Below are positions 35,727-46,794 of a DNA stretch of 64,000 nt, one piece after another. The stretch is taken from assembly GCA_009733775.1 (NCBI GenBank), contig WOGZ01000013.1, positions 186,001-250,000 on the forward strand, written 5' to 3'. Both the position numbers and the translations under genes were made by a program. Every line of letters starts with the position of its first letter. The stretch's first letter is position 1. The DNA comes from Alectoria sarmentosa (taxonomy: Eukaryota > Ascomycota > Lecanoromycetes > Lecanorales > Parmeliaceae). The notes under the pieces were generated by a model that did not search any database, was not told the origin of the DNA, and saw only the letters and a list, made by a program, of their open reading frames with translations.

Positions 35727-36012
35727 GACGTGCTCCTCCACAATCTAGACGAGCTCGACGTCGCCGAAATCAAGCTCATAGACTCGCACGGTTTTCTTGG
35801 ACCCAAATATACAAGAAACGAATTTGATGTCCTCGAGACCAATGAACCGAATGAGGGCCTGGACGGTATGGACAGAGGCTACGTAGCCCTTTACTGTTGT
35901 ATTTCAAGTTTTAGATCTGTCGTGAGTACGGATCTTACGTACACAGTTATAACCCCCTCCTCTACTTCGTTAAAAGGCCAAATTAATATCAGACCCGCTG
36001 ATCGAACTTGAA
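35727..36012 (+). pseudogene. Possible relic of a family N-domain (member H)
   Basis: A short frame reads FLGPKYTRNEFDVLETNE and, 14 residues on, RGYVALYCCI. These resemble the V-I-Y-T-x3-F-E and D-I-A-L-Y-W-A-I blocks of member D, with about ten residues missing between. No exon-end LEQ or second domain follows. The match is short and could be chance. Confidence 0.25.
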
Positions 36013-36388
36013 ATTTGGAGACCTGCGCAACGCCTAAATCCCCCATGCCGGCTTGAATCTGTTGATGTTGGTAACCACAGGTGCCAGCGGACTAGTCCAG
36101 ATGAACGTGAGAGTCGTTGTCTGCCATCTAAACAATGATTGGTGGTCTCTCTCGACAAGTGCTCGTGAGGGTTTTTGGTCGATTGAGCAATGCAGGGCGG
36201 ACCCATCGACACAGCCGAGCGAGCCTCGCTCATAGCCGACTACTGGGAGATTTACGTTGGGCGAACAAAGACGGCTATTCAAGCAGGTATATGATCAGAA
36301 TCAGGAGGACATACTATTGAGGGAGATGCCGTTGGGAGAAGCTTGACGTCACTTAGTGTGTGAACAACCTTTTCTCTGGGAGCGTGGG

Positions 36389-36969
36389 TACGGCGGACGA
36401 CGGCTACAACTAGGACAAAACCAAAGACCATCAAATTTTTCAAATTTTCCATCAAATTCTTTAAATTTTGACCCAAATTTTTACAAATTTTGGCTATGTC
36501 TCACTTATATGATTCAAGATGCCCCCGAATATTGCCCCCGGATAAGATTTTACATTCAACCTTATAAGGCTGATTTAAAGTTTTCGCAACTTCAAAAATC
36601 AAACGACAAAACTTTTTTGATTTTCAAATTTCAGATTTCAGATTTTAGATTTCGGATTTTAATTTTTTTTTTTCTTCGGAGCATTTTATCCCGAAGCATT
36701 TTATCTCGAGGTACCTTTATCTTACCTCAAAATTTACCCTCAAAATTTACCCTAAAATTTTACCGCGAAGCATTTTATCGTCCTTAAAAAACCTCTCGAA
36801 GAGTTCTCCAAAGAGTTTCCCAAAGAGTCCCCCGAAGAAGTCCTCAAAAAAGCCCTTCAAAAAGTCCCCGAAAGAGCGCCTCGAAGAGTATAGCAATAGA
36901 AAATTTTGAAAATCTGAAATTATTTTGTGGTCTTTGGTTTTGTCCTAGTTGTAGCCGTCGTCCGCCGTA
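36389..36969. mobile_element. MITE with perfect 42-bp terminal inverted repeats
   Basis: Bases 36389-36430 (starting TACGGCGGACGACGGC) are the exact reverse complement of 36928-36969. The 581-bp element has an AT-rich interior made of short runs (TTTCAAATTT, AGATTTCAGATTTT) and an array of CCNAAAGAGT-like units near 36795-36890. It codes for nothing. The ends begin and finish with TA, as for Tc1/mariner-derived MITEs duplicating TA. The five bases outside each end are also identical (GTGGG), so a 5-bp duplication is the alternative. Confidence 0.85.
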
Positions 36970-37244
36970 GTGGGGCTGATTTTTGTCGCCCGGAACAGTA
37001 GTTTTTCCGTCCCGTCATCCGCCATCAAAATACTCGATTGAGGCTTACCCATGCGACTTCTGATCACATCTCGAGGCCTTTGATATCAGTCCCGATGCTT
37101 TGATTCATCACTGCGACAGAAGGTCACAATACAATCTAACTAAAGCACCCTGATATTTTGTCGCAATTGTGGGCTTGATGACATGAGACCTTGCAAGTTT
37201 TGATAGGAACAGGAATTTTGTGGTTAACACCCAGATCGCATGTT

Positions 37245-39418
37245 ATGGGAAAGCTACCAGACGTGCCTTGCGCTCACTGCAAAGTCATCGGTCCTCACAA
37301 TGGAGAAAATAAATGGGGTAGAATCAGCATCCCTTATCATCGCGTCGACCAATACCCGAATTTTCCTGCACTCGAAGTTTCCTCTGGCAAAGGATGTGCT
37401 TTCTGTGGCCTCTTGCGGCATGCTCTCCAAGACAAATATAGCGACGAGAAAATAGCGGAAGCCGAGGGCGACTTCCACCCATCAATTCGCGCCACATGGC
37501 CTATATCCGGGTGGAACGGGCAGGTTACAATTGACCGTGCCGTCTTTTTCACCGAAGAGGACTGGACCGAACGTGATACGAGTCTGAAAACAGACCAGTC
37601 TCTCGGCGGTGTGCACACTTTGTCCCTTGAAGTTTCGCCGTACCCTCCAAGACGCAGTGTGAGCAGCCCTAAACTCAATCACAGTGGTGTATGGTTTGCA
37701 GTATACGCCGATACTGGTGAGTGCGAAACTGGCGGGATCTAATCTGCGCTCATGGCTTTTAGGCTCTGAAGCCACTTTTCAAGATAGTTCGAGGCGTAGA
37801 AAGCCCGATAAAGAGCCTCTATCCAACGCCAACGTATTGATGATATCTAAATGGCTCAGCACCTGCTCGACGCTACATGCTGAATGCCGCCGCAAGAGTG
37901 ATATACAGCTACCAACACGCATCATAGACGTTGGTCCGGCAGACAGAACACAAGACCCATGTCTAGTAGTCACATCAAATGAGTCAGGAGATTATGTAGC
38001 CCTTAGTCACTGCTGGGGATCGTTGATAGAGTCTGATGTAGGCAATTACGCTCGGACATTGAAGAACAACCTCAAAGACATGCAACGGGGAATACCTCGA
38101 AGCATGCTACCTCAGAACTTCCAGGATGCAATACTGACTGTTCGAAAGTTGCAGCTACGCTTCTTGTGGATTGATGCATTGTGCATTATTCAAGATGACC
38201 CGGCAGACTGGGCGAGGGAAGCTGCGAAAATGCACAAAGTTTATGGGTCTGCCTATCTAACTATAGCTGCAACTTCTACGGTGTCGAGCACTGATGGTTT
38301 TCTTAAGCGATCGCAAGATACGGCGTCCAGAATACCCAATTACAAAGACATTAATGCCGAACCCGCCAGCCACCTCTTTCTAACCTACATGCCAACGGGT
38401 GGCGACCGAGGGTCTTGGTTTTCAAATATAGAAGAATCTCGGTGGAATAGCAGGGGCTGGACCTTTCAGGAGCGCTTGTTATCAAGACGTGTGCTGCATT
38501 TCACCGGAAGAAAGATATTCTGGGAATGTCGTGCGACCGACACCTCGGAAGAAAACGAGCCACCCCGCGATCCACGATACCGGACCCAATGGTTGAAGGA
38601 CGAGCGCCCAGATGAGCCAGGTCTCTTGCCGTGGCAAAATGCTAGAGCCTCCGAATCACACCTCGATGTGTGGTACAGCATAGTCTCCAAGTACGCTGGC
38701 ATTGGTCTTTTTCGTTCGTAGCAAATGACTGACGCGCTCAAGGTATTCTGCTCGTGAACTCAGCTGTGAATCAGACGTGTTGCCGGCCCTGTCTGGTCTC
38801 GCTCATGCCTTAAGAACCGTTCATGGCACGGGAAATTGTATTGACGATCATGACTATCTTGCAGGACTTTGGCGGGGTGACCTCTCACGAGGTCTGCTTT
38901 GGACTCCACACAATAGCAATGATGCAAGCAGATATACCCAATATATAGCGCCTACATGGTCGTGGGCCTCGATCAAAGGGCTGGTCCATTTCCCAACTGG
39001 AATTCCGGGCACCCAATTTACCCCAATCTTTGTCAATGCAAGCCTTCAACGGAAAGCAAATGACGACCTGGGAGCGATCAGTGCCGCGAGACTCACCTTG
39101 CTTGCAAAGGTTCGGCGTCAATGTGAAGTAGCTAGAAAGGCTTCCAGCTCATGGTTTCCACTGGATCTAGAATTCGAAGGAAAGACCATTGGTGATGGCG
39201 CGTTTGACGTGAACGGCGAAGGTGACAAGAATATTGTATGGATGATGCAATGCATGATCCAACAACCTTGGGATTATCGGGATCATCCCACCGTGCTCTT
39301 GCTGCATAGATCAGAAAGTCCACCTAATACATACGAGCGCATCGGAGTTGGGAGGATGAAGGAAGACTCGCTCGGATTCTTCGACGATTGCGAGGCCCAG
39401 GAGATGACCTTGATGTAG
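37245..39418 (+). CDS. Heterokaryon-incompatibility (HET) domain protein
   Basis: Three exons (37245-37716, 37763-38690, 38743-39418) give 691 residues. The HET domain is plain in exon 2: DYVALSHCWGS, then LQLRFLWIDALCIIQDD, the MHKVYGSAYLTIAATS helix and SRGWTFQERLLSRRVLHF. Exon 3 has the usual downstream blocks DYLAGLWRGDL and APTWSWASIKG. The N-terminus holds two cysteine pairs (CAHCKVIG, CAFCGLL) often seen in this class. HET proteins mediate non-self recognition and cell death after hyphal fusion, though most paralogues have no known partner. Splice junctions are clean and the gene looks intact. It sits alone in the middle of the decayed region. Confidence 0.94.
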
Positions 39419-42035
39419 AGAGAGAGAGATATGACGACCGCAGAACACCACTGGAGTTCATTCTCTAACCTAGACCATTCTCCTAATGTGCGGAGCGATA
39501 GTCGAAGAATTCGACAAATGGGACCTTTTCATAGCGGTTCCTCCCTCATGCATACTTAGTTCCCTAGACTTGTTATCCTCGTTACATAACACCTATATGA
39601 CCCCTCAGACTCTATGCTGGTTCTGAAAAAGAGCGCAATGCGAATATCGAAGAAGATTTAATAATGCCCCCCAGGCCGTCTTTGATAATATAATAAAGAA
39701 GCCGCGTTATTTGTATTGGAAGGGTTCAAACATAAGTAGTTGAAAGCGTAAGAGGATTCGAAAAGCAATGAAAGGTCTTCAATGTGTGAAAGTCAAGATA
39801 TGATATGCAAGCGGCAAGATGTGCACCTCCCTCAACGAGATGTGATACTTGAGATGTTGAAAAGGACTTACTTTTGTAACCCAAAAAAAAAGCCTTCGGC
39901 GAATCAATTTACCTATCCCGGAACGACCTACAATACAATATAATATAATATATTTGCATTTAGCGACACATCAACAATTGTAAGTAGGTATGTTTGCCCA
40001 TCTAGCTCAACCGCGAACCACGCTAACAATTGTTTATAATTTCCTGACTCCGTCCCCCCCGCGAAAACACGCGCTAGTCTAGGCTTCGAAGCAGAGAACG
40101 TTGAGGGTTATAAATGCGCGCGGCAGTTTCGCGCTACCCTCGGGTTGTTAATTTCTGTGGATAATATTCTGGATGTGTTTTCGACCTAGGACGTGGATTG
40201 GCACCCCCTTTTCTCGTGGATTGTGGATCGTGGATGAGATACCTGTCTTTTGATTTTTTTGATTTTTGATTTTTTTGATTTTTTTTCTTCTTAGCGTTCT
40301 ATCTTTTGTTGGCTGTGTTTTTTTTACAGGGAGTGGTTTATCCTCCTTCTCGTGGGTAGTGGAAAAGGAGATATTCACCTACTGATTTTCGATTCTTGTT
40401 TTTTCTCTTCTTTTTTTTGGGGGGCGGAGGGGCGAAGTTTGATCATGTTATATCCTCACAAGGGACTGATGGGGCTATTTAAATTGTATGGCATCATTTA
40501 CTGTTCATGGTAGCATCGAAAAGAATTTTTGCAGGGGATTTATTCTCTTTGTCACTACCAAATCTATGTGCGCAGATACATCGACTTATCGCGCGCACTT
40601 GGAACCACAAAAATCACGAGATTCCCTCAAATCTCGTGCCGCACAGCATACTTATGATGACTCCCACTGTTGTTCCATGGCCGCTCGCCTTCTTCCTATC
40701 TCCTCGTTACCGTTGTGCTCTCCTTTGCGCTTGGAGAGATGCTTCCCAGTGTCATTGGATCTTCGTACCGTCTGACTGCGCGAAAAAAGCCAAGGTCGCA
40801 GCCGAAGGGTTAGTTTAAGATGCCCCATTGAGGCTGAAAGCGCGGAGGGGGAAAGGCGCAAGAATAGCTTGGAGAGCTTGTGAGGTTGTGAGGAGCGTCG
40901 GGAGGGTAATGTAACAATGGCTACAATGGTCTGAGACTGTATGAGAAGAATGAATAATCTGAGACTGTGCGAGAAGAATAAATAAGCGCTGACTACTTCT
41001 GAAAGTATGTGCAAGTTGAGGTGCAAAGTTTGTAAATGGATGCAGTTGCTGGTTTTTTTGGTAGGCAGAAATTTGTTGACGGTAGTTTTTGGGCGAGCAT
41101 CCGCGCACTTGAGCTTCCCGATGTGTTGATGATGGTAGCTTGACATCTCTTAATACCTACGTCATTCAAGTACCAAACGAGATAAGTGCCAAGAAGGCTA
41201 CAGCTACAGCTACAGCCCGCTCCTCGACCACATGGCTTTGGTACTTAGCAGACCATGAACACTTTGGGGCGGTCATGTATCTACAAGGTCGACTACTATA
41301 GTATTCAGCTTAATGAGGAAGCCATACATCCGTCTGATGCTACGTTCCGTTCGGCGAGCCCAACGTACTCACCGTCCTTCCACTTCTGTCCTTCTGAGCC
41401 CCAAATCCCAAAAATGATAGGCGAGAGAGGAATTAGAAATAGGATATAGGGAAACATAGCTTTATTGTGCTCGTGAGATCGGCGTAGAAGCCGGGATCTT
41501 CTTCCGATGATCAGAATGGTGAGTTCCACTGTGTAAGCTGAGATTACTTGACGCATTGTGGCGGTCTCGGGATTGTAACTCCTAGAGGACAGCTGGTCTT
41601 TCTTGGAATGTAGCGACGTTTTTCGAGTCGATTCCAGACCAAATCTACTATCTCGCGAGTCAAGATTTGAATATGTATAGAGGAGGACGTTACTTAATTC
41701 CTTTCAAGAACACACGGCAGCCTTTCCAGAACACACGGCTGACGAACCGTCGTCCATATCAACATCTACTTTGAGGCCCACGCCAGACACCATCCTGCGC
41801 CCTCTGTCCGCTCACCCACCGAAAAAATTGCCATCCGGCTCTAAAGACGTTACAATTGCAGACCCCCTCGGAGCGCCGATTTCAGCGCAAGAGATCATAA
41901 TCCGATGAGTTCACTATGACAGGTTATGGCAATGAGCTCAAGGCCAAGAGCCATGAGCTTGGACTCCTAGCGCTCAGGTTAAAATTGTGGTGATCATCTG
42001 TGAGGATGCAGTATTCGGTAGATCGACTTGGAAGT
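39419..42035. other. Long AT-rich intergenic region
   Basis: About 2.6 kb with poly-T/GATTTTT runs (about 40250-40300), a (CTACAG)3 run near 41206, and a 28-bp tandem pair at 40930-40985. No supported gene; the open frame at 40652-41146 (minus) arises across the tandem repeat and has no coding look. Confidence 0.5.
40930..40985. repeat. 28-bp tandem repeat, two copies
   Basis: TCTGAGACTGT followed by GAGAAGAAT and AATAA, twice in a row with three differences. Confidence 0.75.
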
Positions 42036-43763
42036 CTAGAACATGGAGTGATAATGGCTTTCCAACGGGTCAGGCCTGTGGACGCCTCCTTCAGCTTTGC
42101 CGTTCGGCGAGTTCTCCCTCCGCCACAGACTCGCAAGGTATAACACACAACTTAGAGCCGCTAAACACAAGAATCCTAGCAGAATCGCATACCCTCTCTC
42201 GTAACGAGGGGCGTCTTTCATCAAAAAAGCGTATGTGGAGATGATACCTCCAATATTACCAAATCCAATCTGCCACGCCGTTCCCACTCCACGCGCATAA
42301 TGTCCTCTTAGGTTCATAGTAAACCAGCAGATGACGACCGGCATGGCTGAGAAAGTGCCCATGGTAACGAGAAAGAGCGCTCCGTATTCAAGATGTTTGT
42401 TGTCGTGGACTGTCAAGAGCACGGCAACTCCTGCGATGGCAATACAGATGGGTGTGAGAGCGAACAGGAATCGGTGATGAGTCAAGTCAGAGAGGATTGC
42501 GACGAGTATAGAGAATACAAAAGCCGCGGCAGAAGGGGCGACCGAGTGTAGCTGGGTCTGGATTTGGCCGTAGCCGTATGTTTCGATGACGGTGGGAGCG
42601 AAGTACGCATAACCTGTGACAAGGGCAAATATCTTAGCAGGTTTGGCATCAGATAACTAGTGGTATGGGAGTACATGCCGTATGCTGGGACAATGAGAGA
42701 GAAGTACATCAGTCCTCCCAAGACTACCTTGTAGTCCGTGAAAACTTTGACGATATCGTGGACCTCGATGCGCCGATCGGTTGTTGAGTCACCCTGCTCC
42801 GCTTGAAGCCTTGCGTTGATGTAAGCGCGTTCGTCTTCGCTCAGCCACTTGGCGTCATCCGGAAAATCCGAGATGATGAAGAAAGAAGCAATTGCGATGA
42901 CACAGGTCAGGAGTCCTTCCAATATAAAGATGTAGCGCCATGCATGGTATCCCCTAATGCCATTCATCTTTCCAATAGCACTAGCAAGCAGCCCCCCAAA
43001 CGCACCGGCTAGTTGCGTTGAGCTGAAGAAGAGTGTGTATCTTTTCTGAGCTTCTGAGCGTTTGTACCACATGCCGATCATATAAAAGCCTATGTGACGG
43101 AATCAGCGCAGGTCCACGAGCTTCGAGAAAATAATGCCCTACATCCGGGGAAGACTCCAGCTTCGGTGAGGCCAAGAAAAAAGCGAGTGGCTATCAAACC
43201 GCTGAAGTTCTGTACGAGCCCTTGGAGTGTCATCACGAGTCCGAACAAGAACATGCAAATCGGTACTTTCTAAGGGTCAGCAATAGGGGCGACGCTGAGC
43301 CAGCAGCGCACGTACGCCAGACATGTGGTCTCAACCTCCTCAGCAGGACGTTAGAGGGAATCTCGAAGAGGACGTAGGGTACGAAAAAGACTGTCAGGGC
43401 AGTGTTGTATTGCGTGCCTGTGAGTTTGAGGTCCTTTTCGAGCCCGTAGATGACGGCATTGCCAATGTTGACGCTTCATCAACATGGAATCAGCCTTGCA
43501 CCAATCGTAATAACCAGTTTTTGTGCTGGTTCCTACCGGTCGAGAAAGGCCATGATGTAAATGGCGCACAGGATAGGCAACAGCCTCCAGTCGATCTTTT
43601 GAACCAACGCACGCTCTGTCGTGTGGGATGGGCACTGGACAAGCAGGTCGTCAACGTTGGCCCTCTCGTTGACTCCATGAGCAGAACCATTCTCGACCAA
43701 GTCGTCAGGCGAACGGGGGTCTGCAACGATACTTTTAGCGAGAAGATCCTGCTTTGCGTGCAT
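42036..43763 (-). CDS. MFS permease, allantoate/anion:cation symporter (Dal5) type
   Basis: Five exons (43763-43537, 43473-43316, 43265-43143, 43089-42679, 42613-42036) give 498 residues with 12 hydrophobic segments. The Dal5-family signature is complete: KIDWRLLPILCAIYIMAFLD, GLEKDLKLTGTQYNTAL, PSNVLLRRLRPHVWLP, FFLGLTEAGVFPG, MWYKRSEAQKRYTLFFS. Fungal members import small anionic nutrients such as nicotinate, allantoate or pantothenate with protons at the plasma membrane; the substrate here is unknown. The junction before exon 5 is read as a GC-AG intron (TACG, then GCATGT), because only this join gives the family's PAYGYAYFAPT. The exon 3 acceptor AAAG was preferred to TTAG for the same reason. 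Confidence 0.93.
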
Positions 43764-44768
43764 CGTAGACTAGGATGAAAAGGAATGAAGAATACGAGCA
43801 TTCTTGGGCAGGAATGTGGGGCTGTTAGTATTTCTCCAAAGAAACTAGTTGTATTGAAATGTAACATAATGTAACATAATGTAATATAATGGCACTTACA
43901 GGATTAGCTACATCTCCATGCATCCGATTCAGCATTTGCTATTGGTTACCCAAAACAAACCTGCCAAGACAGTACCTTACTTATGAGACGATGATGCCGA
44001 GGCACCCCCACGGCTCCCACATCAGTCTACAGCGCAGGGTTGCAATCTTAAGTAAAGTAGACTTTAGTCAGTGCCAAGTGGAGGCGCATTGCGAATGGTG
44101 TAGCAGCGCTTACAGCTGTCAGCAAGGCACACACTCACCAGCGCCCGTTAGCCGGCCGGCTTTCCCCCGCAAAGCTAAACAATGCCACCGTCACATGCCC
44201 CATTGACTCAACGAGGCCTGTGGTGTGGTGTGGTAGATCCTTACCGTAAATGCATACCATTACCACAAGAATGACGCGATTGATTGATTGGATTTCGGCT
44301 GAAGCGATCTTCTCTTTTTTCCTGACCTTTTCAGTGCGCATCACCCGAGGCTCGACGCAGGCAGCGCTCAGCTGTGTGCTGCTGCGCTGCTGATCCATTG
44401 CCAATAATGTTTCCCAAACATTGGCTCCGAGGCGGGATGATGGCTCGAGGCTGTATGTATGTGCACGACTTGCAATAATAGCACGTGTGTGCAGTGTGTG
44501 CATCGTTTGTTGCTGTCGCTGACTGGCTGCGTCAGGATTAGGCTGCGACAGATAATTCGATGCTTTTTTTTCATGCAGCTTCTTTAAGTAGGGAAGACGA
44601 ACTTGTATTTATTGTTACGCCTCACGTTGGGGTCGGTTTGACAGAGTTGTTCAATACATATCGATAAATATGCTACTGAGGTCCTGAAGGCCCCTTTAGT
44701 CTTGCAAAGCATCCTCTCTTATTTCTATCCAAACTAACTATCCTTTGTTCATCCCCCTCATTCGCGCC
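43764..44768. other. Divergent intergenic region with a small tandem repeat
   Basis: Upstream of both the MFS permease (minus) and the rhodopsin-type gene (plus). A 10-bp unit, TGTAACATAA or its variant, is repeated three times at about 43860-43889. No gene seen. Confidence 0.5.
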
Positions 44769-46451
44769 ATGTCTACTACGACTGTTGGCGCCATTGCCCC
44801 TCCGCCGGGAATCATTCCCAATTTCATTGATCCTCACAACCTTCACAAATACAATGTCATCACCCAGTCTGTCTGTTTTGCTACCAGCACTATCTTTGTG
44901 TCCGCACGATTGCTCACAAAGATCCGCTTCACTCCGCCTTTGGGGCCAGAAGATTGTAAATTACCTTCCCCCGGAAATGGCGACGACTTTCGGCTCTGCT
45001 ACTTAAGCTAACCGTCGGTTAGACACCTGTTTTGTTGCGTGGGTATGAATGAAGACAGCGTCACTCAATGTGCATATTCAGCACTACTTACTGACTGATG
45101 AGATGAAATAGTTGGGGCTTTTGGCATATGGGATACTCGACCTCGTGACTGATGCTTACGGCGAAGGCACTCACCTCTGGGATGTAACACAGACACATGC
45201 CGTGCACTGGGCGAAGGTGAGTTGAAAGCCATAGAACAAAACAAACTACACGTCTACTTTTGAGACATTGGCTAACACATACATCACTAGTTGGCAAATG
45301 TCCAAGAGATCATCTATGGTCCCATCATACTCATCACCAAGATATCGATCCTCCTGCTCTATGCGAAATTATTTGCGCCTCAGCGAAGAAGCGTTACCTA
45401 CATCCTCATACAAACGCTTCTATATTTCAACCTGCTCTTCTACACCGCCATCACTTTGGTCAAAATCTTTGAGTGTACGCCGAGGTATGTCAGGCCCCTC
45501 AATGAACCCTAGTCATCCCCCCCCCCCCCCCCCCGCAACAAACATTAGGCGCAAAATCTGGGAAAAGACCACACCAGGACACTGCATCAATCTGGCCGTG
45601 CTGCTCTACGTCACCGGAGTTGTCAATACTGCCTCCGATATCGCCATCTTGATGCTTCCACTGACTGTCATTTGGCATCTTCAGATGCCCACAAATCGGA
45701 AGATCGGTGTGTCAGCAGCCTTTGCTGCGGCTTTGTTGTGAGCCTCCCTCTCTCTCATCTGGAGCTTGTGAAATGTGTCGCCTAACGTTCATTCAGTGCC
45801 CCAATTGCCAGCATTCTGCGTCTGGAGGCGAGCATCAAGGCCGCGTCGAGCAAGGATGCCACCTACGCCCTGTTTGGGATATCGCTCTGGACGTGAGTGT
45901 CGAGTAGTCTCTTTTTGCATCGCGTCTGTTGTCGACCACATCTGCTCATATATACCCCCCCCCCCTGCAGTCAGGCCGAAATCACCACAGGGGTCATCTG
46001 CAGCTGTCTCCCGACGCTACCCGCCCTCTACCGCCACTATGCTCCCAAAGACAGCTCCATGCGTCATCCGTCGGGCCGACGGGAGGGTCTCGACAGCCAC
46101 ACTGTCAAGGCGCCGAAGCACTCGATTTTGTCGTCGTTCCGAATGGCGCCCAGCACGCGATACCAAGACCACGACGACGACCCCCGCCTCCTCCGCGCCG
46201 AATACCTGGAGTTGGGTGGTGTTTCGGGCGACGAGAGAGGCGGAGCGGAGCTCAGTGGGCCCGTCACCACCAAGATTGAAGGGGGGGCTGATGCGAGCAT
46301 CGACTGGGCAGCAACCAAGAGCGAGGGAGATGGACCCTTGCATGGTGACGGCCAGTGTGGACGATGGGGAGGTATCACCAAGACGGTGTGCCTCGAGAGT
46401 GTCCCTCAGCGTCCAATGTCTACCCAAGGCATCGGCGCTCGCGAACCATGA
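44769..46451 (+). CDS. Fungal rhodopsin-type integral membrane protein
   Basis: Seven exons (44769-44955, 45023-45042, 45112-45216, 45291-45484, 45549-45737, 45797-45892, 45971-46451) give 423 residues. Seven hydrophobic helices and the family marks are present: RLLTKIRF with GPEDYTCFVAW, AYGEGTHLWDV, KISILLLYAKLF, CTPRRKIWEKTTPGHC, NTASDIAILMLPLTVIW, and a helix ending IKAASSKDATYALFGISLW. This is the large PTH11/SAT4-like Fung_rhodopsin family of plasma-membrane proteins, some of them receptors. Exon 2 is only 20 nt. Two introns carry poly-C tracts (about 18 C near 45516-45533). The cytosolic tail is about 130 residues and charged. Confidence 0.92.
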
Positions 46452-46794
46452 TGACGCGTCCGCTCCATGTTCTACATTTTCGTACCAGTATAAAAATTTC
46501 TACCTTTGAGGATGTTCTGAGGCTATACCTTATATGATCAACAGATGTGTTGTAGTGCAGAAATAAGTCGCATTGTATAACGAATGCTATGTCGAACATG
46601 AATAATCAGCCAGCCTGAAACACGCATGAGTTAAAGTGAAGGGTCTATGGTCATGTATCCACCGAGGATTAGGTAATGAGCTATTGTGTCGGCAACACTT
46701 GTTTTGGCCTACTACCGGAGTATTTATGGTCACGCAACAATCCCGCTCGGAAGCCAAAGACTGAAAAGTCATCGTCGCGCCGTCTCCTCATTCG
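46452..46794. other. Convergent intergenic region
   Basis: About 340 bp between two convergent 3' ends; nothing else seen. Confidence 0.55.

Noticed and set aside
36034..36282. Possible transposase remnant (minus, GSLGCVDGSALHC)
   Set aside because: A loose resemblance to a G-x-I-D-G-T motif only; no other transposase blocks seen around it.
40652..41146. 164-codon minus-strand frame
   Set aside because: It runs through the 28-bp tandem repeat, has no domain-like order and no splice context.
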